This document shows positions 8,308 through 15,564 of a stretch of DNA of 22,362 nucleotides, one piece after another. The position numbers and the translations under genes are program-made. The notes under the pieces are model-generated. The model did not search any database. It saw nothing but the letters and a program-made list of their open reading frames with translations, and was not told the DNA's origin. Source of the stretch: a virus; IMG/VR virus record IMGVR_UViG_3300030430_003357, positions 1 through 22,362 of that record. The stretch is one strand, 5' to 3'. The stretch's first letter is position 1; each line of letters starts with the position of its first letter.

Positions 8308-9891
8308 TTAAAACCTTACAATTAATTTTACATCTTCTGTTTGGTCGAATGAACGACTTACTGGTAATCTATTTTCTACATATAATACTTCACCTTTGAA
8401 GTTGATAAAAGGTCTATTCTCTATGGACTCAATAACAGATGTAACTGCAGATGTATTTCCTGTTAGTAATTCACCAGTTTGATACTCTCCGTCTAAACCT
8501 ACAGTTCTGATAACACCAGTTGTTCCACCAGTATTTGTGTTTGCAAAAGAAACAAATCTTGACAGACTGACACTTGTATTTGATACTAAATGTTCGTCTG
8601 GATCATAACTGCCAGACTTAGTAGATACTGTAATCTTAGTTGTCAAATCATAGACTGTACCATCTGCTCTACTTCCATTTAATAACAAGGGGTCTTTCAA
8701 TACACCAACAATTCTGAAATCATTATTAGCAACAATTGTTCCTGACTCGTTTCCACTTATTCTCACATTTAAGGTAACATTCTTAGCGTTTAATTCATTT
8801 ACAGGATCAGACCCATGTCCTCCGATTGGTGGTATACTAGCTGAAATTAAAGCCCCTACACCGTGTGATGTATTAGAAGTAATCGCAGGTTTTACTTTAC
8901 TGTAGTTAGCTCCACGATTAATAATTATAACTTTATTTAGGGCAGAACCCGAAGACAAACTACATGGAAGAGCAACATTAGCATATGCTGAGAAATCTCT
9001 ACCGTCACCACCAATATTAACTTTAGGTCCAATATTATATGTTGAAGTAGTATCTAATACTGGTGAAAAGGCAGAGCCAACTGTTACTGTTCTAGTTGAA
9101 CCTTCATAGTTTGTAATATTTCTTAACTGACCAGCACCAGTTCCACCGGTGATGTAAATAACTGAGTTACTATAAGCATCATCCGTAGTTGATACTTCTC
9201 CTGCAGCTGCAGTTGTATTTTCTAAAACTACTGTGGTTGAATCTGTAACACTATCTAAAGTTCCCATGGTTCCCAGATAACCAGACCCACCGTTATCTGT
9301 CTTAACGAACTCAATAGCACCATTTACTGCAGCTTGTTGTACTGTCCATTGAATACTTCCATCATTTGATTCTAGTTTTTTAGTAGGAATAAAATTAGTT
9401 GTACCAAACTTTAACTGGTCACCTGCAGTCACAGTATACATGAATTTCCATCTGTATCCATCTGTTAACTCTGTAATGATACCAGTATCAGTATGAGTTG
9501 GTTTAACAGTAGATAAAGCACCACCATTATTATCGATACACTTGTAAACATTATAGGTATCTGTAATCACATAAAACTGAGAACTATACAATGAGCCATT
9601 AGAATCTGTGTATGGAGTATATACATTACCAGAGGTCCAAAGATACTTGGATGCAACATGTGATACATCACTAGCAGAGACACGCTTGGCAATAATCATG
9701 TTTCTCCAGACATTATAGCTGGATGCAATCACACTATCAACTGGAGTTGGTGGATTGGCATCACTTGACCATGGATGTGCCCGAGCTAAAAATACATAGT
9801 ATCTAGAGTTTATGGTTGAGTCTTCTGTGAATGACTCAAAAAACTGCCTAGCATTATTGAGTTGAAATTTATGTGTGATTATACCGGACAT
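8308..9891 (-). CDS. 8: Baseplate wedge subunit gp8
   Basis: Homologue of T4 gp8, the wedge protein that binds the gp7/gp10 region and helps lock the hexagonal baseplate. The N-terminus has the family pattern: short beta start, YYVFLARAHPWSSDANPPTP (residues 31-50), then YNVWRNMIIAKRV. This parallels T4 gp8, where PWSS is followed by PTDSV and a W-rich helix. Residues 145-152 (GYRWKFMY) match the T4 DGYVWEYLFE area. The last 26 residues (LYVENRLPVSRSFDQTEDV, then KLIVRF) align closely with the T4 C-terminus, which has MENRPP and DQTEEI. At 527 aa it is far longer than T4 gp8 (334 aa); the extra beta sequence lies mainly at about residues 190-470. An AAGGAAT ribosome site lies in the 9-nt gap after the 690-aa gene. 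Confidence 0.93.
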   Translation of the reverse strand: MSGIITHKFQLNNARQFFESFTEDSTINSRYYVFLARAHPWSSDANPPTPVDSVIASSYNVWRNMIIAKRVSASDVSHVASKYLWTSGNVYTPYTDSNGSLYSSQFYVITDTYNVYKCIDNNGGALSTVKPTHTDTGIITELTDGYRWKFMYTVTAGDQLKFGTTNFIPTKKLESNDGSIQWTVQQAAVNGAIEFVKTDNGGSGYLGTMGTLDSVTDSTTVVLENTTAAAGEVSTTDDAYSNSVIYITGGTGAGQLRNITNYEGSTRTVTVGSAFSPVLDTTSTYNIGPKVNIGGDGRDFSAYANVALPCSLSSGSALNKVIIINRGANYSKVKPAITSNTSHGVGALISASIPPIGGHGSDPVNELNAKNVTLNVRISGNESGTIVANNDFRIVGVLKDPLLLNGSRADGTVYDLTTKITVSTKSGSYDPDEHLVSNTSVSLSRFVSFANTNTGGTTGVIRTVGLDGEYQTGELLTGNTSAVTSVIESIENRPFINFKGEVLYVENRLPVSRSFDQTEDVKLIVRF

Positions 9892-9900
9892 TTTAATTCC

Positions 9901-11973
9901 TTATCTAATATACCAGAGTTCATGATCTTCATCGATATCTTTCATTTTAACCCATCTTGGATTTGTGGGTGAACCACTTAAAATTTGTACTTGACCAACA
10001 AGACCTACAATCTGCCACTCTGGTCTTTCTTCTCTAGTCTTATATTCTAAAGTTTCATCATAATCTGGATTAATAGTTTTTGTGTAATTTGTAACAGTTT
10101 CATACTCTTGACCAGATGGGATATCATCTAGTGAGGTAACAGTATGCTCAGTTGGTCTATTTTCACCTTCTTCATTTACAGCCCAAGTTGTCCACTGATA
10201 GAAAACATGTTTTGTTCTAATGGTATCGCCCCAGACTGTTTTGAGATATTTGTTATGCCATTCTCCTAAGTCACTACCACCAATTGATGATGATGACCTT
10301 GGTGGACGAATAACACCAATAACATGGTCTGTACTTACCGTAGAATTAGCTGCTGAAATTTTACCATCAACCAATACCACTGGAGTACCATTAGCAATTG
10401 CCAAACCATCCGTAGTCTCGAAATATTCTGCATAGTCACTTCCAGACTGTGTTGTACCGTTAATTTGCACAGTTCCTTCAAGATTCATAACATCACTAGT
10501 ACCACCTACGATTTCTGCACCACCATCAAAAGTAATTCTAGCCTGTCTACCAGAACCCCTAATTCTCAATGCTGGTGACCAATCGACACCACTTTGACCT
10601 CCAAGATTACTAGTATTGTTTCTAATACCACTAATAATTAATGCAGCTTCTCTTGAATTAGTTTCACTAGAAGTACCTGAAGTTGTATTATGAGCTTCAA
10701 TCTGTATTCTAGAGTGAGCACGAATTTTGTTAGTGGATGTAGTATTTCTATCGTCACCAGTAGTTGTTTTAAATCCAATACCGATATCTAAACTTCCTGC
10801 GGAGGTTGAGGTTTGAATTTCAAGATTACCACCAGAACCACCAACAATTTCTTGACCACCATCATACAGAATTCTTGCTTGTCTTCCAGCACCTTTGATT
10901 CTTAATGCAGGTGAAAAGTTTGTGGTTGAGTCACCTGCTGCATTTGAGTTGTCATGCCGGATGGCAGCAATCGTCATAGCAGATGTTAAACCTAATAGAT
11001 TTGAAATATTGAAAGATGAGATGCCTGTTGTATTAGTTCCACTTACTGTTGCTGTAGGTGTAGTCAAAGGAGCAGCAAAAGATAAAACTGGAATTGTACT
11101 AGTACCAGCTACAACGATTTCATTGGTTGTACCTGTGATAGAGTCTACAGCACCACCTGAACCACTGACACCGGAGATTTGTGTATCAACATAATTCTTA
11201 GTTGCAGCGTCTTGTGCGTTTCCTGGATCTCCTAATCCTGTAATTTTACTAGTACCCATTGCAATGGCACCAGACATTGTTCCACCAGTCAATGATAGTT
11301 GTAAAGCATCATTTGTGTCAACATAATTCTTAGTGGCTCCATCTTGAGCAGATACTGGATCACCCAAACCAGTGATTTTATTAGTTGACATGGCTAAATC
11401 ACCAACTAATGTACCACCACTTAGATTTAAGAAACTACCGCCACCGGTTGCAACCTGGCTGTCAACATAAGCTTTAGTTGTTGCATCTGTACTTAAAGTT
11501 GGTGTACCAAGGTCAGTGATTTTGTTAACACCCATTGAGATAGGACCATTCATAGTACCGCCGGCAAGAGGTAATTTTCCGGCAACACTAGTAGTCACGG
11601 AGGCAATGTAGGTATTAGTGTTAGCTAAATCAGATGCTTGTTTAGCAGACTGTGTTGTTAAAGAACTTTGTACACCATTTAGATTTGTTTGAACTGAGGC
11701 AATATAGGCATTAGTATTTCCTAATGCTGTTCTTTCTCTAGCTGAAACTGTATTTAAATTAGATTGTACAGTAGAAATGTAAGCATTAGTATTAGCCAAT
11801 AAAGTCTGAACATAAGTATTAGAAGCAGCTCTAGTCAGATTACCACTTCCATCTGTTCCTACTTTGTCATAGACTTCAGTAAAGTTTTGATTAATCTTGT
11901 TACCTGCTGTCCGCAGTGTATCACCAGTACCATCATTAGCGACTGTACCAATGTCAACAGATAGTTTTGCCAT
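9901..11973 (-). CDS. gp9/gp10-headed fibre protein with Peptidase_G2-like C-terminus (690 aa)
   Basis: A modular fibre. Residues 5-36 (VDIGTVANDGTGDTLRTAGN then KINQNFTEVY) match the N-terminal motif of T4 gp10 and gp9, implying a baseplate-anchoring head. Residues 55-135 hold three NTNxYI-containing helical repeats. Residues 138-265 hold three copies of a GGTM-G-I-MG-KITGLG-DATKNYVD module. Residues 354-379 and 466-491 are near-identical SPALRI-G-GRQARI-DGG-EIVGG segments. Residues 512-690 begin GSDYAEYFET, then VIGVIRPP and EWHNKYLKTVWGD, resembling the Peptidase_G2 (IMC autoproteolytic) chaperone domain of phage neck-appendage proteins. It has its own TATAAATA late-promoter candidate and an AGAGGT ribosome site. 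Inferred role: side fibre or wedge-tip protein that self-trims after trimerisation. The catalytic residues were not verified. Confidence 0.83.
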   Translation of the reverse strand: MAKLSVDIGTVANDGTGDTLRTAGNKINQNFTEVYDKVGTDGSGNLTRAASNTYVQTLLANTNAYISTVQSNLNTVSARERTALGNTNAYIASVQTNLNGVQSSLTTQSAKQASDLANTNTYIASVTTSVAGKLPLAGGTMNGPISMGVNKITDLGTPTLSTDATTKAYVDSQVATGGGSFLNLSGGTLVGDLAMSTNKITGLGDPVSAQDGATKNYVDTNDALQLSLTGGTMSGAIAMGTSKITGLGDPGNAQDAATKNYVDTQISGVSGSGGAVDSITGTTNEIVVAGTSTIPVLSFAAPLTTPTATVSGTNTTGISSFNISNLLGLTSAMTIAAIRHDNSNAAGDSTTNFSPALRIKGAGRQARILYDGGQEIVGGSGGNLEIQTSTSAGSLDIGIGFKTTTGDDRNTTSTNKIRAHSRIQIEAHNTTSGTSSETNSREAALIISGIRNNTSNLGGQSGVDWSPALRIRGSGRQARITFDGGAEIVGGTSDVMNLEGTVQINGTTQSGSDYAEYFETTDGLAIANGTPVVLVDGKISAANSTVSTDHVIGVIRPPRSSSSIGGSDLGEWHNKYLKTVWGDTIRTKHVFYQWTTWAVNEEGENRPTEHTVTSLDDIPSGQEYETVTNYTKTINPDYDETLEYKTREERPEWQIVGLVGQVQILSGSPTNPRWVKMKDIDEDHELWYIR
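10501..10914 (-). repeat. Duplicated SPALRI/GRQARI segment inside the 690-aa fibre
   Basis: Residues 354-379 (10914-10837) and 466-491 (10578-10501) differ at only a few positions over 26 residues: SPALRIKGAGRQARILYDGG against SPALRIRGSGRQARITFDGG, both ending EIVGG. The spacing is 112 residues. The preceding 20 residues are also similar (AAIRHDNSN against ISGIRNNTSN), so a larger unit was probably duplicated and then diverged. Confidence 0.8.
11179..11562 (-). repeat. Three tandem KITGLG/YVDT modules inside the 690-aa fibre
   Basis: Three units of about 36 residues start at residues 138, 187 and 230. The shared skeleton is GGT[ML]xGxxxM, then KIT[DG]LGxP, then DxATKxYVD. Units two and three are closest (KITGLGDP, QDGATKNYVDT or QDAATKNYVDT), so they are the most recent duplication. 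Such modules are typical of trimeric phage fibre shafts. Confidence 0.85.
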
Positions 11974-12005
11974 TTGTTATATACCTCTATTTTTTCGTGT
12001 TAACT

Positions 12006-12013
12006 TATTTATA
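12006..12013 (-). promoter_or_regulatory. T4-type late promoter box TATAAATA before the 690-aa fibre gene
   Basis: On the minus strand the sequence is exactly TATAAATA, the T4 late promoter consensus, in the 44-nt gap between two structural genes. By T4 geometry, transcription would start about six nucleotides downstream, near 12000, giving a leader of about 27 nt that contains the AGAGGT ribosome site. I found only one other exact copy on this strand by eye, and it too is intergenic. Confidence 0.7.
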
Positions 12014-12017
12014 TGGA

Positions 12018-13676
12018 TTATCCAAATATTAATGCAAAGGCAATTGATTTCCCATTAGGAACCTCAAGACCTGCGGTAGTTTGTGTTGAACCATCTGGAA
12101 AACGGAAACCACCAGTTGAACTATGAATTGTTCCGGCCACATCTAATTTATATGAAGGTGACGATGTACCAATACCGACATTTCTACTTGAGTCAATATC
12201 AATTGCTGCACCTACACCATTTTTTGTCAATCTAAAAGCATCAGTAAATGTAACAGTATTCAGTGTTGACTTACTAAGAGATACATCATTAGTAAAATCA
12301 CCACCTGCTGTAAATACTACAGCAGAACTAGAAATTCTCATTCTTTCTGCAGAAGAAACATCAAACCTCATCTCACTACTAGAATTATTAAATTGGATAT
12401 TATGAGCGATGCCATCAGAGGTTGTTCCGAAAGCCAAATAACTTATACCAGATGCACCACTTTGTAGTTTAGCAACTGCATTTCCTGGATTCTGAATTTG
12501 TAAATGATATGCTTCACTCTCTACGACAGGTGGAGTACTAGAACCCTGACCACCAACGATGACAGCACTTCCTTTTGCATTAAGTGCTATTGGTTGTTCA
12601 CTACCAGTTTTTCGTGAGTTGATGTAAGCCAAATCGTCGTCAACATCATATCCCATGAATAAAGTTTGTGCATTAGTTCCTGTTGTCAAGGATAAATGGT
12701 GAGTTCCGGTTTCATCTCCAACCACACTACCAGAAGCATATTCAATAGTGAGTAAAGAAGGAATAGTAGCTGTAGCACCAATACCCATATTGCCAGAACT
12801 ATTAATACGCATTCTCTCTGCACCGTTTGTCTCAACGGCAACACCACTTTGACCATTTAAAATAACACCTGTTAAAGTATTATCATATTTTAGGTAATCA
12901 GAAGTCCCACTAGTAGTAAATCCAAACTTACGACCATCTGTAGTGCTTGAGGCAAACAAATCACCTGTACTATTAATTCTTATCTGTTCTGAATCATCAA
13001 CTGTAATCTTAATCAGTGATGATGCAATTTGATTTCCTTGGTCTGCCTCGATATTTAAAGTAGAGTCTGCTCCATCCCAATAAAGTCTAGAATGAGAAGC
13101 ATTATTAGTATCAGTTAATTGAACACCTGGACTTTGACCAGCTACATCAATCTCTTTAGAGGGAGAAAGAGTCCCAACACCTAAACGACCTTGACCGTCA
13201 AAAATATATTGTGGAGTATTATTTGTAACAACAGTAAGAGAATTTAATCCTTGGTCATATCCAAGTGAACCTGCAGCACGTGCACTAGTGCTAGAGAAAG
13301 CAATATAACCATTTGAAGTATCACCTGTAGAAATATTGATACCTTGGTCTGTATTACCTTCAATTTTAACAACATCTGAAACTTCATCTGTATATGAAGT
13401 TGTTCCTGAGGCAGAAGATACTTGGAAAAGAACTGTAGGATTATCTGTACCAATAGATACCTGACCTGTATTACCTACGACTCTAAATGAATCTCCTCCT
13501 AAAACTGTATTACCACTAGTGGAGCTAGTTAAAGTTCCAAAAGTCAAAACAGAACCATTACCGAAGTAATTGTAAACTTCAGAAAGAGTTTCGTTTAATT
13601 TAATAGCAGCGACGCGAATACTATCTCCTGTTCCATCATTAGCAAAGTCGCCTATGTCTAATATTCTGCGAGCCAT
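12018..13676 (-). CDS. gp9/gp10-headed fibre protein (552 aa)
   Basis: The N-terminus (residues 6-38: LDIGDFANDGTGDSIRVAAI, then KLNETLSEVYNYFG) matches the baseplate-binding N-terminal motif of T4 gp10/gp9 and that of the following 690-aa gene. The rest is a fibre-type beta body with recurrent motifs: IGTDNPTVLFQV (75-86), GVGTLSPSKEIDVAG (166-180), EQIRINSTGD (230-239), ERMRINSSGNMGIG (287-300), ERMRISSS (444-451) and GIGTSSPSYKLDVAG (501-515). The end is GFRFPDGSTQTTA (523-535) followed by 17 residues, with no S74 peptidase domain. An AGGAGAT ribosome site precedes the ATG, and a CATAAATA box lies upstream. Probable role: peripheral baseplate or side-fibre protein. It could occupy the place of T4 gp9 or gp10, but only the N-terminal module supports that. 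Confidence 0.82.
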   Translation of the reverse strand: MARRILDIGDFANDGTGDSIRVAAIKLNETLSEVYNYFGNGSVLTFGTLTSSTSGNTVLGGDSFRVVGNTGQVSIGTDNPTVLFQVSSASGTTSYTDEVSDVVKIEGNTDQGINISTGDTSNGYIAFSSTSARAAGSLGYDQGLNSLTVVTNNTPQYIFDGQGRLGVGTLSPSKEIDVAGQSPGVQLTDTNNASHSRLYWDGADSTLNIEADQGNQIASSLIKITVDDSEQIRINSTGDLFASSTTDGRKFGFTTSGTSDYLKYDNTLTGVILNGQSGVAVETNGAERMRINSSGNMGIGATATIPSLLTIEYASGSVVGDETGTHHLSLTTGTNAQTLFMGYDVDDDLAYINSRKTGSEQPIALNAKGSAVIVGGQGSSTPPVVESEAYHLQIQNPGNAVAKLQSGASGISYLAFGTTSDGIAHNIQFNNSSSEMRFDVSSAERMRISSSAVVFTAGGDFTNDVSLSKSTLNTVTFTDAFRLTKNGVGAAIDIDSSRNVGIGTSSPSYKLDVAGTIHSSTGGFRFPDGSTQTTAGLEVPNGKSIAFALIFG

Positions 13677-13704
13677 ATTATCTCCTATTTAAAAACTTTA
13701 AGTC

Positions 13705-13712
13705 TATTTATG
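13705..13712 (-). promoter_or_regulatory. Possible late promoter box CATAAATA before the 552-aa gene
   Basis: The minus strand reads CATAAATA, one mismatch from the T4 late consensus, overlapping the stop codon of the 618-aa gene. The first base lies 36 nt before the ATG, against 40 nt and 30 nt for the two exact boxes. The same CATAAATA also occurs inside the giant gene at 2576-2569, so the match alone is weak; the position is the main support. Confidence 0.4.
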
Positions 13713-15564
13713 GTGTGGCATCTACGGTTTGATTAGTTGTATCAATTGTAACACCAGTTATTGATTGATCTATACTACCAAATTCATCAAAATCAAACTG
13801 ATCAAATGTAACTTGATTTGTCATATCTAGAGGTTCAACAAAGTCCATAGTGATAACATCATTATCGAATCTATATTGAATAGTAGAATCGAAAGTACTA
13901 TGTGCTGGATTACTCCTGATAAACTGAGTATCAAATGTTAAACGAATACTGTCAAATCTAGCAGGTGGTGTTAAATCAAATCTATCACCCGGTTCTATCA
14001 AAGCAAATGAACCATTACTTAATGTAACACCATCAAAATTAGATCTAATGGTCATAACATTATTTGATGATACATGAATTTTTTTAACTGCATATTGTGT
14101 ATCAGCAGTTTCACCATAAGTATCAAATATTATAATATCGTCAATTTCTCTGACACCTCGTGCCATGAAAAGTCTAGCACCAGAGGTAGAGTCAGATGTT
14201 ACTTGTAGTAAAGTACTTGTTGTATTTACTGAGGGACTAGTTACTAAAGAACTAGCACTTGCGATTGATACTACTTTTACTACCTGTGACTCATATCCTG
14301 TAGTATTAGCGATGTAAATCTGGTCCCCTACATTAATATCATTAAATGTAGACCCACCGTTTCCAATCAAAGTATTTGAACTTACCTCTAGTTGTCTAAC
14401 GAAACCAGGTCTGAATGCACCATCTTCATGCTTGGTCGAATTGTTTTCAGAATTAAAAGTCGTATTGTTTCCAAATACTAATCTACTACTATTGAGGTCA
14501 CCAATAGGAAAGTCTTTCCAAAAATTAAATGCTGTAGTGACACCAGTCCCAACTGTAGAATTATCTGTCCAAGCTGACATATCTGGATAATTATAAATCC
14601 ATATTCTACCAACACCCCGATTGAATTTAGGTATTGTATTTGAACTAACAACACTTACAATTTGTGGTAAATCTTTCTCAATTTTAACAAAATATTCTGG
14701 TGTTAATGTAACATTAGTTTGTGACAAAGATGAAGTAATATTAGTTTCACCAAACATCTTTGTACCAGCTGGATGGAGAAGATCCATCACGGTTTGTTTA
14801 TACTTTTCCAAAAATTGAGTGGACTTAATTACATAACTAAATTCTTGATAATAATAACTGTCGTGTAGTTTTTGGTCTGAACTTAGAAATCCTTTTGTCC
14901 CATCATATCTACCAGGCTTTTCTTGTAGTGCTGTTTCGATTACACCTGATGCAGATGTTGCATCTGATATGACGGTTTCTCCTAAGACGAATGTGCCTGA
15001 TACATCAGCAAGGTATACCTCACTTACTAAAATGCCACCTTCATTTAATAAATTTACTCTCTCTATTCTACCAAATGCACCTGAAGTTTGGCCAACAAAA
15101 ACTTGTCCTTCCAAATTAGTTCTCTCATCATTAGACAGTCCTGTTACTCTAAGATATTTTTCAACTATCCATCTACCGTCTGAACTTTTGAATACATATT
15201 CACCTGGGAATCTAATTTCTAAATCTTCATTGAATAGAATACGAAAAAGAAACTTATATGATTTTTCTGAGCCTTTTGCATTATACATCTCTCGGATGTG
15301 TTTAGCTAAAAGTTTTTTGTCTACTAATGCATCATCTGGTACATTTTTGTAAATCTCTTCACGAAAGTATTGTAGAAATGCATTTGTTGTTGTATCAATG
15401 TCTTGGTATGCTAAGATGTTTTTAGCACCATCAATCATACCACCATTTTGTTCCATGAACTCATAGTAGGCTTCAATAAATCTTTGTAATCTTGGTCCTT
15501 CATCACGAACAAAATCAGGTAGTTGTTCGTTAACTAAGACAGATGTTTTCTTACTCGTAGCCAT
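13708..15564 (-). CDS. Baseplate wedge structural protein in the gp7 position (618 aa)
   Basis: The start is LVNEQLPDFVRDEGPRLQRF at residues 10-29, followed by EAYYEFMEQNG. The next 80 residues are helical and include KGSEKSYKFLFRILFNEDLE (residues 97-116), a pattern I associate with baseplate proteins encoded just after gp6 in marine T4-like phages and with the P2 gpI-type position. Beta modules follow: LEGQVFVGQTSGAFGRIERV (151-170) and FVLGETVISDATSASGVIET (192-211). The C-terminal 80 residues are rich in Asp and Phe. The start overlaps the gp6 stop as TAATG, indicating coupled expression. T4 gp7 (1032 aa) nucleates wedge assembly; this shorter protein may do the same job by position, but I see no direct sequence match to T4 gp7, so no symbol is given. 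Confidence 0.75.
   Translation of the reverse strand: MATSKKTSVLVNEQLPDFVRDEGPRLQRFIEAYYEFMEQNGGMIDGAKNILAYQDIDTTTNAFLQYFREEIYKNVPDDALVDKKLLAKHIREMYNAKGSEKSYKFLFRILFNEDLEIRFPGEYVFKSSDGRWIVEKYLRVTGLSNDERTNLEGQVFVGQTSGAFGRIERVNLLNEGGILVSEVYLADVSGTFVLGETVISDATSASGVIETALQEKPGRYDGTKGFLSSDQKLHDSYYYQEFSYVIKSTQFLEKYKQTVMDLLHPAGTKMFGETNITSSLSQTNVTLTPEYFVKIEKDLPQIVSVVSSNTIPKFNRGVGRIWIYNYPDMSAWTDNSTVGTGVTTAFNFWKDFPIGDLNSSRLVFGNNTTFNSENNSTKHEDGAFRPGFVRQLEVSSNTLIGNGGSTFNDINVGDQIYIANTTGYESQVVKVVSIASASSLVTSPSVNTTSTLLQVTSDSTSGARLFMARGVREIDDIIIFDTYGETADTQYAVKKIHVSSNNVMTIRSNFDGVTLSNGSFALIEPGDRFDLTPPARFDSIRLTFDTQFIRSNPAHSTFDSTIQYRFDNDVITMDFVEPLDMTNQVTFDQFDFDEFGSIDQSITGVTIDTTNQTVDATP

Noticed and set aside
13244-13453. 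Minus-strand 69-aa frame inside the 552-aa fibre gene
   Set aside because: Overlapping alternate frame with Leu/Gln-rich composition and no separate start signal.
12018-13676. S74 endosialidase-type chaperone domain at the end of the 552-aa fibre
   Set aside because: Only 17 residues follow the FPDGSTQTTA motif, far too few for such a domain.
13681-13700. Weak AT-only inverted repeat (TTAAA/TTTAA) as a terminator after the 618-aa gene
   Set aside because: The stem is five A/T pairs with no GC content and is followed by a ribosome site, not a T-run.
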